NCBI GenBank assembly: GCA_009869945.1
Contig: WIXG01000651.1
Location: 1 to 28,917 of the forward strand
Reading direction: 5' to 3'
Source of the DNA: Mesaphorura yosii
Taxonomy: Eukaryota; Arthropoda; Collembola; Poduromorpha; Tullbergiidae
Length of the DNA: 28,917 nucleotides
Position 1 is the first letter of the stretch, and each line of letters opens with the position of its first letter. Under the pieces are notes generated by a model. It ran no database searches. It saw only the letters and a list, made by a program, of their open reading frames with translations, and was not told the origin of the DNA. Positions 20,501-28,917 of this stretch are shown one piece after another. Made by a program: the position numbers and the translations under genes.

Positions 20501-20803
20501 CGCTAGGGAATGTGCCGTACCCAGGCATGTCATGGAACATGGACTTTGTGGACCAGCTCCTGAACGGGCTGAGAATGTCGAAGCCGACCTACGCAAGTGA
20601 TCTGATGTACGTAAGCGTTAGGCGTTCAGAGACTGCCCAAGACTTCTTAATTTCTTCTTTTTTCTTATTTTCTGATTATGGTCTACGTTGTCAATTTTTA
20701 TTTCAGATACAACGTTATGCTCGAGTGCTGGCGTGAGAGTCCGAAGGAACGTCCGAAATTTAGCGATCTGAAGCAGTTTTTTCAGTCGCTTGAAGTCAAA
20801 TGA
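17557..20803 (+). CDS. PVR/VEGFR-PDGFR-like receptor tyrosine kinase with Ig-type ectodomain
   Basis: Six exons, 17557-17614, 17695-18609, 18678-18851, 18909-19730, 19799-20606 and 20707-20803, give 957 residues. Residues 1-25 are a signal peptide. The ectodomain to about 555 contains several Cys-paired Ig-like segments; the membrane-proximal one (about 445-545) is the clearest I-set unit. TM is about 557-585. The juxtamembrane YLTYDEVKEF resembles the VEGFR/PVR group. The kinase (657-950) has the G-loop GSGEYG (663-668), VAVK with Lys690, catalytic HGDLAARN (His818, Asp820), DFG at 838-840, a kinase insert of about 50 residues and the WKWMAIESL activation end. All catalytic residues are present; HGD replaces the usual HRD, as I recall for arthropod PVRs. 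The expected role is as a receptor for PDGF/VEGF-like ligands, guiding cell migration and hemocyte survival. The last donor is one of two, 4 nt apart. Confidence 0.9.
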
Positions 20804-21211
20804 GGGCTAAATTTCCATTTAGGACATCAATTTACCTTTTTACCTTTCCTCACTGCAATTTTCAGATTTCAAGTATTAAAACGTAGAATGTCTCTTGAAG
20901 AGTGCAGATTAAAGATTAGACTACCTTTGTTTCATATTTTCAGAGTTCTAGTGCCAGAGTTTAATATGCGCGCATAATAACTTGAATTAATGCACGACTG
21001 ACTGCTGTCATTCCATTCCGGCCTGTCTGATTGACTGAAGGCCGAATGCTGTAAACGGAAAATTTCATACGAGTCAGGTGTATAATGGACTTTGGCCTTG
21101 TGGTTTGGCTAGCACATTCCGATTTCTTAACTGACTTCATTACGCATCGAGATTTGTACCGCATTCAGGAGGTAATCGCATCATTGTCATTATTGTACTG
21201 GTACATCAGCC
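20804..21211. other. Intergenic stretch; 3' end of the receptor kinase gene
   Basis: ATTAAA at 20875-20880, about 70 nt after the TGA, is a plausible variant poly(A) signal for the kinase gene. No other gene or clear promoter motif was seen before the transporter start at 21212. Confidence 0.45.
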
Positions 21212-22479
21212 ATGAAATCCATAGTGGCTCTGGAGCCTTGCCACTTGGTCAAGTCCAAGTTCGCGACCGATTTCGATTCTTTACACTGTAAACCAAGAAA
21301 ATCACAAGATTTTCGAGAGTTTAATCTTCAATTCATCGAATTTGGGCACTTGCCATGTCAGAGCCCGTCGAAAGATTGCAGCACAGCTCGGATTGACGAA
21401 GACCGCAAGACAGAAGCTGAAGCTGGTTGCTGGCTACACGTGCGGAGCTTCATCGGACTTCTATTCGGACTTTGTGCCTCTGTCCTGTTCTCACTCTCCA
21501 TCGCAGTCGCCAAGTCCCTAAACAAGTACCACACTTTTAATCTTGGGATCTGGCGTTCTCAAGGCGTTCTCATCCCGTCCATCGCTATGCTCCTGTACGA
21601 AGTACACATCAAAAGACGGCCGGTGCTGGAGAAAGTTTGGCCCCTCACACAGTCAGAAAAGCGGGCCAATATGTGTCTGATCCTCGTCCGATCGGTTCTC
21701 GGCATGACTGCGATCATCGCTCAATTCTACTCTCTCAACTTTATCAGTGTCGGCGACTCCTCCGTGATCGCCATGTCCACGCCGATCTTCGTCACGATCC
21801 TCGCATACTTTTTCCTTCGGGAGGAGCTCGGCATCGTTTCGATCGTCGCCACCTTCACGACCCTTCTCGGAGTGTTTATCGTGGCGCGGCCTCCGCTGCT
21901 GACCGGAGCCGAGTCCTTCGATATGAAAACGCTGATTGGAGTCGGATTCGCCCTGCTCGCGATGTTTCTCACGACGCTCGTGTTTCTACTTCTTCGGAAA
22001 CTCAACGAAATTCATCATTCACTGATCGGAATAATTTTCGGTGGAGTCGGCGCTGGGGCGTGTGGTGTCCTTGCGGCGGGGTTTGGTGTCCTGCAGTTGC
22101 CTGAAAGCACCCTAGACTGGGCAATGGCTCTGGCGCTTGCGCTAATCTCCTTTCTTGCGCAGACGGCGCTAACCCTCGCGTTCCAGTACGAGCAGGCGGG
22201 CCCCATCAGCCTTGTGCGCACGATGGACGTGATCTTTGCATTTGTATGGCAATGTCTGTTCTTCCAGGAGAATCCCGACCTTCCAAGGTAAGGAATGAGG
22301 AATTTGGAATGGAAAGAACAACGCTGTCATCTGCAATCTGCATTTTCGGTACGTGTTTCAGCATAATCGGTGCACTCATCATCATTTCGACGGTGTTCCT
22401 CATCGGTGGGAAGAAAATAATCAGCGGACTACCCGACGAGAGTCCGCTGCGAAGAAGGCTCTGGTTTCTACTCAAGTAA
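21212..22479 (+). CDS. SLC35G-like EamA-domain transporter
   Basis: Two exons, 21212-22287 and 22362-22479, joined in phase, encode 397 residues. A hydrophilic N-terminus of about 78 residues precedes ten predicted membrane helices arranged as two EamA repeats. Recognisable stretches include the LVRSVLGMTAIIAQFYSLNF segment of the first repeat, FFLREELGIV, and the second-repeat ending QAGPISLVRTMDVIFAFVWQ followed across the intron by SIIGALIIISTVFLIGG. This pattern matches the SLC35G/TMEM20 subfamily of drug/metabolite transporters. The substrate cannot be read from sequence. ATG 21212 is the only in-frame start that reaches the first helix, but an upstream noncoding or coding exon cannot be excluded, and the N-terminal 78 residues are not conserved in my memory of the family. 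Confidence 0.88.
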
Positions 22480-22612
22480 AAATAACTGGGCATTAGTAAT
22501 TCCAGACGACGAGCCAATCCAACTGATCTTCGAAGCATGATTGAGAAGACTTACAACACCGTGCCGGGAACCGTAACTGTTATTTTAAAACGATCATTTG
22601 GCCTTTCTCGTG

Positions 22613-22618
22613 AATAAA
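22613..22618 (+). other. Poly(A) signal AATAAA for the SLC35G-like gene
   Basis: A canonical hexamer lies about 135 nt after the TAA at 22477-22479, the first one downstream. Confidence 0.5.
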
Positions 22619-22976
22619 TTATCGGATTTTACTTGAGAAAATTTCAGGTGGTGTGGACTTGTCAATTGCTGATTCTGGCCGAATCATGTGATATGATACA
22701 CAATGAAGAAGATGAAATATCAGCTTATCATTTTCCTGCTTTGCGTTTTGAAAGTAAACATTGACATTGCACTCCAGTGATGATAAGATAAGAATTTATT
22801 CACAACAACGTGACTAGCATCGCTTTGAGTCCTCGAATCAAATGCCGTTGAAAGAATCTGTTTTTGATGCTGATCTCAGGAGTTGGCAGCAACTGAGACC
22901 CTTTCTTGGTTTTTGAAATGCCAGTGCTGGTGCGTTAATTCTGTAAATTGTGAGCTGAACGGTAATTGACCATAAA
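22619..22976. other. Intergenic stretch before the Rolling stone-like gene
   Basis: AT-rich sequence without a recognisable gene. It presumably contains the promoter of the gene starting at 22977, but no clear TATA/initiator pair was found. Confidence 0.45.
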
Positions 22977-24042
22977 ATGAAGGAGTTCCTGAACAAATTC
23001 GGTGAAAACTTCGACCTAAACGGAGCCAGTTCGGTCTGCTTTCGGAAAAGTGAGGTAAATTCGTTTAATTCGTAGATTTTTAGTTGAATACATGCAATGT
23101 CGCGCTTAATTGCTTAATTAACTGCTCTTTCGCAGTGGGAGCATTTTGACCCGTCTACCGTTCCCCTTCTTCAGACTCCTCACCAGCAGCCATGGGCAGG
23201 ACGTGCCCACTCGTCGTCGATCAGCTTCCTTTATCTCGCCTACCGATGTCTCTTCATGCTTTTCTTTCTCACAATCTTCATTCAGAATTGGCTCTGTGAC
23301 TCTTACCTGTACTTTATCTACCTCACCAACCTTTCGTCGCTGATCCAATTCGTATACGGGGGCCTTTACTTCTTCGTCCTGCTTTGCGTGAAGCTGGGTT
23401 CCTGCCCCTGTCTGAATTCGCCGGAACTGGACATAGAAGCAGAGCTGAACCAGCGTTTAATCGGACGACGACCCAGCGAAGAAGAGGACCCGACCGCCCA
23501 GTCGCGGCTGTATCGCCTGTCGCTTCCACTCGTTTACAAAATAATTTGGATCCTCGTGAATATCACAAGCACGATTCCGATCGGAGTCTCGGCAGTGTAC
23601 TGGACCGCAATCTACGACGGGGCAGGGCCGCGTACATGCGAGAATGTGCTCAATTTCTTCCTGCACGCCAGCAATTCGGTGTTGGCGCTAGTCGACGGAT
23701 TCATCATCGCGATCCCGATCCGCATCACTCACATGGTGTTCCCCTTTCTGACGGGGTTGGCCTACGTTCTATTCACGTGAGCTCAAATTCGAGGATCATG
23801 GCACTGTCCTATCTTTAACTCCAGATTGTCTCTGCGTTAGGATTTTATACGAAGTCATAAGCGGCGTGTACAAAGACGGTGATGAGTACGTGTACTCGAT
23901 TCTCGACTGGAGAAACGCGCCCGGCAAGGCCGCCCTCGTCTCCTCGCTGGTGCTCCTCGCCGCATGTGTGATTCATGTCGTGTTCTGTTGGGGGCTCAGC
24001 AAACTTCGAGTTTACGTTGTGCGGAAGTTCTTTTTATATTAA
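22977..24042 (+). CDS. Rolling stone-like multi-pass membrane protein
   Basis: Three exons, 22977-23054, 23136-23776 and 23841-24042, give 306 residues with consistent phases. Membrane segments fall near residues 58-75, 82-105, 165-190, 200-220, 225-240 and 275-295. Family signatures include the YLTNLSSLIQF segment, NFFLHASNSVLALVD, the RITHMVFPFLTGLAYVLFT segment across the last intron and DEYVYSILDWRNAP near the C-terminus. The last corresponds to the conserved Y-(V/I)-Y-x-I-L-D-W block of Drosophila rolling stone and relatives. Drosophila rolling stone is reported in myoblast fusion; other arthropod paralogues are uncharacterised. The first exon encodes a soluble 26-residue N-terminus. I assign family only, not orthology. 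Confidence 0.85.
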
Positions 24043-24523
24043 AACTGAATATGGCACTCAACACTGCGATTAGCAATCAGCAAATTAGCTGTGTTGTTGA
24101 CAGAGCTAAATTTACATTACCTTTCATCTTTGCGACTTTACCTTGGGTTTTTTCCAAGTAATCATAAGTACTAGGTCGAGGTTGATACAAAAATGGACAT
24201 GAACGTGACCAACTGCCAGTCGCCAGTCCGCACTCGGTCACTGGAACTTTCCTTCATAATTGTACTCATCTATTTCGCTGCCTATGTTGTTGATGTTAAA
24301 CTTTGCTTTTATTCAATAGATTAGGACACGATTTGGAACAGGTGAACGGGAATTCGGTTTATGTCACTGATAACCCGGAGTTGACTTGACATGGCACACA
24401 TTTAATTCTCCGCACCTCAACTTTCAATCCGATTCAGGAAAGTGATACGAAGGAATCGACACTTGGCGTTGCAAAGTTAAGTTCAAGTCAAGTCGGACTT
24501 TGGCACCCAAATCCAGCGAGGCA
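24043..24523. other. Intergenic stretch before the gustatory receptor
   Basis: No gene is assigned. A 43-codon frame from ATG 24193 contains one hydrophobic stretch but matches nothing I recognise and has no clear splice link to the receptor at 24524. Confidence 0.45.
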
Positions 24524-25911
24524 ATGGGCCGCCAATCGTCATTTACGAAGCCCCTGGCCCAAAAGTACGACGAGGACCTAAAACATCTCGAACGAGGTTT
24601 TAGGCCGATGTTAATCGTCCTAAAAATCTTGGGCCTCCTTCCGCTGACGATCCGACCAGCGTGCTCTGGTTCTGGCGAGTTGGAGTCCGCCGCCTCCGAA
24701 AAGGCCGAATCCGAGCCGCAGCCTCAGCCTCAGCCGCAGCCTCCCCTAATTTTCCAGCACAAATGGACCTCTTGGGTCAGCATCTTCAGTCTGGGGCTCT
24801 TCATCGCTTACATCGGCGAATCCGCCATCTTCGGCCCGTACATGTTTTACATTGCAAAAGCGCGGAATCCTACCAACGACAAAATGGCCCTCATTCTCGA
24901 AACGACGTTCTTCACGATTCAGCTCCTGGCGGCCATCCTCACGTATATTTTCGCAAACACCACCGCGTCCAAGGTCGCGGACGCTATGAACAAGCTGAGC
25001 GTGCACGTAGCGTACTTTGTGGCCCTCGACCCGCAATTCGGCCGCATAGCCATTCGTCGTACGAATCAGCTTCTCGTGTTTTGGCTCACGCTGCTGATTA
25101 TGATTGTCATCTTTCTGTTTATTTTCAAGTCGACGGAGATGAGCCAGTATTTCACGTTTTGGGAACACTCAAAGAGCATAATTCAGCCGGCGCTATTTGT
25201 CGCGTACGTGCAGAGTGCATCGCATTTCATCCCAGCGTACTTTTACATCAGCATTTGCGTGATGATCGGAGACAGTCTTCTGGCGCTTGGTGTCAGTGCG
25301 GCCACGAAGAGAACAAGCGACGAGTGGCTGGAGCTATACGCCCGATTTCAGGACATGAACGCACTCTGCGAACAGGTCAACAATATCTTTGGGCTGTACT
25401 TCATTTCCGAATTGGTCACACTCATCCTGACGTCCGTGGTCCACATGTACTTTGTCGCCTTCCCCCATGCGGGCTACCACCCAGGCTACCTGTACGCAAT
25501 GCCCATCTCCGTCTGCTTCGGCTACGTTGGGTGGATGGTCACGGCGGGTAACTACGGGAACAGCTACAAGGAAAAGGTCGAAACTTGCGTGGACGCTATG
25601 ATCCAGGCCGCCAGCTCGAATCCGGCTTGTGCACGGGACCCGCAGCTGCTTGGCCCTCTGATGAAGCTGGTGGGCCCTCCAAAAGGACTCCACTTCTCGA
25701 ATTTTGTAACGATGGACCGCAGCCTTCCTACAATGGTAAATGACAATTGGCAATCGACAACTGCAAATTGCAATTTCGTTATGCATGCCAAAATCGGTCG
25801 ACTTGTTCTTGCATCTTGCCTTCTAATTTTCAGGTCCTGAGCGTGCTGGCGACCTACTTTGTGATTCTGGTCCAGTTTAACGGTGCACTGGAGAACACGT
25901 TGAAATCATAA
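24524..25911 (+). CDS. Insect-type gustatory receptor
   Basis: Two exons, 24524-25735 and 25834-25911, give 429 residues. The upstream frame contains only a TTG, so ATG 24524 (MGRQSS) is the start. Seven hydrophobic segments follow an approximately 90-residue N-terminal region. The short second exon encodes the last helix with TYFVILVQF (411-419), the TYhhhhhQF signature of arthropod gustatory receptors, and the intron just before it is the classical conserved final intron of the family. These are ligand-gated cation channels with inverted topology in chemosensory neurons, related to odorant receptors. A Pro-Gln repeat (about residues 65-72) and an acidic/Ser-rich stretch lie between the first hydrophobic segment and the next, an unusual low-complexity loop. 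The ligand class cannot be read from sequence. Confidence 0.88.
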
Positions 25912-25975
25912 GTTACCTGAGTACGTTAGTTTAGGTTGCTTCTGTAAAATAGCTAACCAGCTCTTCTAAGCTAGA

Positions 25976-25981
25976 AATAAA
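25976..25981 (+). other. Poly(A) signal AATAAA for the gustatory receptor
   Basis: A canonical hexamer lies about 65 nt after the TAA at 25909-25911. Confidence 0.5.
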
Positions 25982-26091
25982 TCGGGAATGTGATTGCCAT
26001 TCAAGCCATGTACAAGTTATTCTCTGCATAAAAGCGTAGAACAACTCTAAGATATGTTATGTTTCGCAATGTCCAAACTATGGTTGAGAAA

Positions 26092-26432
26092 CTATTTCGT
26101 TGGGGCAAGCGAAACGATATCGCTCACTGGAAAAACCGTGTGATTGAATTTGGGCAGTGTGATCATGATTAGATTAATGATCGGGCCTGATTCATCGAAG
26201 GTCGAGCGTACAAAGATCAAAGCGCCGCAAAGCCCAAGGCAGGCAGCTGAGTTGCGAGTGGCACGAAGTAGAGATTCGAAATCTGGTACGTCATCGTCAT
26301 CGCCGTCTCGAATTGAAGTATTTCTCTGTTCTCAGTCCATCCTGCTTTCAGTAATTGACCTTCATTAACAGTCAAATTATCATTCGCGACATATTGAAAT
26401 CGACTTGGGGCTTTTGATTTGTCCGAATCCAT
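26092..26432 (-). CDS. Candidate small membrane protein, two exons, unknown family
   Basis: A minus-strand ATG at 26432 opens exon 1 (26432-26360). GAAG|GTCAAT to GTACCAG gives a 77-nt intron, and exon 2 (26282-26092) continues in exact phase to a TAG, for 87 residues in all. The N-terminal half is polar. Around residues 30-60 comes a small-residue-rich hydrophobic stretch (SAACLGLCGALIFV), then a second one (PIINLIMITL), so one or two membrane helices are likely. A TATA-like TATTTAAAGG lies on the minus strand at 26478-26469, 37 nt before the ATG. Continuing without splicing reaches a stop after 71 codons. A GTGAGC donor in exon 2 (after NHTVFP) allows a longer variant. I recognise no family. 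It would share a roughly 170-bp divergent promoter with the NitFhit gene. Confidence 0.42.
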
Positions 26433-26603
26433 CCGTCTGCAGCATTTCAGCTTTCAGCGGGTGTGCGTCCTTTAAATAGTCGGTAAGTGTCAATTGTATT
26501 CAATCAACATTTATTAAACAGCCCTTCGGTGTGGGATTAAAGGATTAACTCTCCTCTCCACAGTCTCAACAGTCCACAAGACCCTTCTGACGTCGATTGA
26601 TCA
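26433..26603. promoter_or_regulatory. Putative bidirectional promoter between the small gene and NitFhit
   Basis: This 171-bp gap separates a minus-strand ATG (26432) from the plus-strand NitFhit ATG (26604). The minus strand carries TATTTAAAGG at 26478-26469. No matching plus-strand TATA was seen. The call depends on the small minus-strand gene being real. Confidence 0.35.
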
Positions 26604-28384
26604 ATGCAGCAACGGATACTTTGGATAGTAGGCTCATACGGTGCTAAACTTGTCAGAGACACAAGGGAATTGGGATCGATATCTTATCGATATCGGCATA
26701 TTCACATCTCCACGACCGCCTGGCTTAAGAATTCAGGTCACCCCATGGACTTAACAGCAAAATATTCGAATTCATCGACCCGGTGTTCGAAGGAAACGTT
26801 CCATCATGATAGGCAATTATTCGGGATGATTCAAATGACGTCTACAAATAACAAGCAAGAAAACCTCGAGTTTGCTGTCAAACACATTCGGCTAGCCAAA
26901 GAACGCGGAGCAAAGGTAAGAATAATTTTAATTCCATGAACTTTACCCTTTCAATTTGATGTCTTTGCAGATGGTTTTTCTCCCCGAAGCTTTTGATTTC
27001 ATTGCTGCGAATAAAGCGGAAGGAGATAAGCTGTCAGAGCCGATGGATGGACCAACTTTAACTGCATACCAAAGTCTTGCTCGAGAACTCACAATCTGGC
27101 TCTCCTTGGGAGGTTTTCACTTGAAGAAGCTCGACATTCCAGATTCAAGCCTTCCACAGTTCACGAATTGCCATTTAATAATCAACCCGAGCGGGGAAAT
27201 CGTTGAGTCGTACCACAAAGTCCATTTGTTCGATGTGGACAATCCAGAAAATAAGATTACGCTGAGGGAGAGCGCAGCTGTGATACCCGGCGACAGGATT
27301 GCGCCGCCAGTCGAGACTCCATTAGGCAAGATTGGGCTAGGAATTGTAAGCGTTTCTGATGTCCGAGCTATTAATTGTCGTCAGACATGTAGAAAGATGT
27401 TTTGTTTTCTTTTAGTGTTACGATATGCGATTTCCGGACTTCAGTACTCGACTACGGCAAATGGAAGCCGATATTTTGACGTATCCTTCCGCCTTCACCA
27501 TGCCGACTGGCTCGGCGCATTGGGTTTCCCTGCTTCGTGCTCGTGCAATTGAGAATCAGACGTACGTGGTGGCTGCTGCTCAGGTCGGACGTCACAACGA
27601 AAAGCGGACGTCGTACGGACACTCAATTGCTATAAATCCATGGGGTGAGATTCTCGTCGAAGCAGACTCCAGCGAGACAGGTCTTCTTCTAGCTTACTGC
27701 AGTACGTCTTTCGTGGTCCACATTCGCAAAGGCATGCCTGTGATGCAGCATCGGAGGCCGGATGTTTACGGCGTCGACTCCTTCAACCCGCGAATACCGT
27801 CGCCTGACGACGCCGAAGTCCCGTTCTGTTTCGGTCAAGTGACCGTGAAGACCAAGTTTGTGTTTCTGGAGACGATTCACAGCCGAGCATTTGTAAACAA
27901 GAAATGCGTCGTGCCGGGTCACGTGCTCATAGCGCCAAAGCGGCCAGTGGAGCGACTGATGAACCTGACTGAGTCTGAAGTGGCTGACATGTTCCGCTTG
28001 GTGCAAAAGGCGGAGGTTGTAATGGAGGCCATGCACGGGAGCTCGTCAAGCACGATCGCGGTGCAGGACGGAGAAAATGCGGGCCAGTCCATCAAGGTGA
28101 GACGTGAGAATTTTGACTCACGAAATTAAATACGTGCGCTTGCGCCAAGCAGATCTAAATTAAAGCCGTCTGCCCTGTGCGCCTTCCAGCATGTCCACGT
28201 GCACGTCCTCCCACGCCAGCCGATGGACTTTGACCACAACGACCGAATATACGAGAAGCTGGCGGCGCACGACAAAGGCGAACAAGTCATGTGGAGGGAA
28301 GAGGCGGATATGCAGCAGGAATGTGAAAAGATACGCCAGCACATCCTTACTCAGCACGCGGAGTGGCTGACAACTTCCTTGTAG
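26604..28384 (+). CDS. NitFhit: NitFhit fusion: nitrilase-like amidase joined to Fhit dinucleotide hydrolase
   Basis: Four exons, 26604-26915, 26971-27345, 27416-28096 and 28190-28384, encode 520 residues. The Nit half starts near QMTST (81-85) and has the Glu-Lys-Cys catalytic triad: Glu110 in FLPEAF, Lys187 in YHKVHL and Cys230 in CYDMRFPD. The Fhit half has FGQVTVKTKFVFLETIHSRAFVNKK-type strands, QDGENAGQSIK and the HIT motif HVHVHV with the central catalytic His459. Nit1-type enzymes remove damaged (deaminated) glutathione; Fhit cleaves diadenosine triphosphate. The fusion is standard in flies and nematodes and split in vertebrates. An in-frame TGA precedes ATG 26604, so the N-terminal extension of about 80 residues, poor in acidic residues, may be a mitochondrial targeting sequence. 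The segment before RKGMPVMQHRRPD reads YCSTSFVVHI, where the family normally has an acidic (E/I)DL-type linker. Confidence 0.93.
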
Positions 28385-28917
28385 CTGTAGCCAGGTGTCT
28401 AACGCAAAAACAAACGTATCCTCCGACTGAGTTCAACTTTCGATGCACGCACAGCTTCAAATTCAATATTGTTTTAATTTCGAAGTCTTTCATTTTTCTG
28501 GAACTCGAATTTTAGTGCCTAGTCATTGGTTTTTTTGTGACTAATAAATTATCGATTATTCAAGAAATCTTGCCTCAATTATTAATTTAAGGCAGAGACT
28601 CATTTTTTGCCGATTACAAGAGTATAAAATATTTTCGGGTACTTGTCCAGACGCCAAATACCCAAACTCCAGACATCACATGATTCTGTGTTCTGTCTGC
28701 CGCTGGAGAGGAAAGAAATGTTGATGTTGGCACTTTTGTAGACTAAAGACTTTGTACTTTTAAAGACGTCACTGATACCCATTCTATGCTGTTAATGGGT
28801 TAACCGACGTATGATCTACTTTATTTTGATCCACCGCCCTTTGGACGCTTTCCTTTGTTCCATTGGCCCTTTGATACATTGTGCACGAGAACTCATTACC
28901 ATTTGATCCACGAGTTT
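28385..28917. other. 3' flank of NitFhit and window edge; no gene assigned
   Basis: AATAAA at 28543-28548 is the likely poly(A) signal of NitFhit. Beyond it, a minus-strand frame from ATG 28782 (60 codons) and an open minus frame entering from the window edge to a TAG just before it have no recognisable motif. Short direct repeats of GTGGATCAAA (minus strand, around 28835 and 28910) occur in that edge segment. Confidence 0.45.

Noticed and set aside
24193..24324. 43-codon frame with one hydrophobic stretch upstream of the gustatory receptor
   Set aside because: No family match, and no in-frame splice to 24524 was found; likely chance.
28600..28917. Minus-strand frames at the right edge as a partial gene
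   Set aside because: No recognisable motif, no splice evidence, and the edge frame stops just before the ATG of the next one.

Overview
This window looks like a compact arthropod nuclear genome. Every multi-exon gene has short GT-AG introns (about 45-80 nt, one GC-AG), and intergenic gaps are mostly 0.2-2 kb. The gene set is animal and arthropod in flavour: a hemocyanin/phenoloxidase-family gene, a fused NitFhit gene, a Rolling stone-like gene, a PVR/VEGFR-like receptor kinase and insect-type gustatory receptors with a terminal TYhhhhhQF motif. I lean towards a springtail (Collembola). That rests on the arthropod set plus a divergent 7TM chemoreceptor-like protein whose C-terminus resembles ones I recall from collembolan expansions; it is inference only.

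Layout. 1-301 (-) is the N-terminal end of a Tc1/mariner-type transposase running off the window. 1242-2186 (+) is an aminergic-type GPCR in one coding exon. 2884-5669 (+) is a nine-exon secreted type-3 copper protein (phenoloxidase/hemocyanin). 6423-7260 (-) is a two-exon secreted orphan with a TATA/initiator promoter. 7261-9502 is gene-poor and repeat-rich, with a 26/27 bp palindromic hairpin, CCTAA telomere-like runs and a MITE-like inverted-repeat element. 9503-10624 (+) is a divergent 7TM chemoreceptor-like gene. 11246-12028 (+) is a phospholipid scramblase, convergent with a four-exon 2-oxoglutarate/Fe(II) oxygenase (12269-13507, -). 13699-15988 (-) is a Shisa-like membrane adaptor whose signal-peptide exon was not placed. 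17557-20803 (+) is an Ig-domain receptor tyrosine kinase. 21212-22479 (+) is an SLC35G-like EamA transporter. 22977-24042 (+) is a Rolling stone-like protein. 24524-25911 (+) is a gustatory receptor. 26092-26432 (-) is a candidate small two-exon membrane-protein gene, divergent from 26604-28384 (+), a NitFhit fusion.

The genes are not an operon or one pathway. Many encode membrane or secreted products (GPCR, two chemoreceptors, RTK, Shisa, SLC35G, Rolling stone, scramblase, phenoloxidase), but I see no evidence that they form a functional cluster. All exon structures were assembled by eye from reading frame, splice consensus and family alignment from memory. No search, splice predictor or RNA data was available. 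I found no obviously undescribed multi-gene system; the least explained coding items are the secreted orphan at 6423-7260 and the small spliced gene at 26092-26432.
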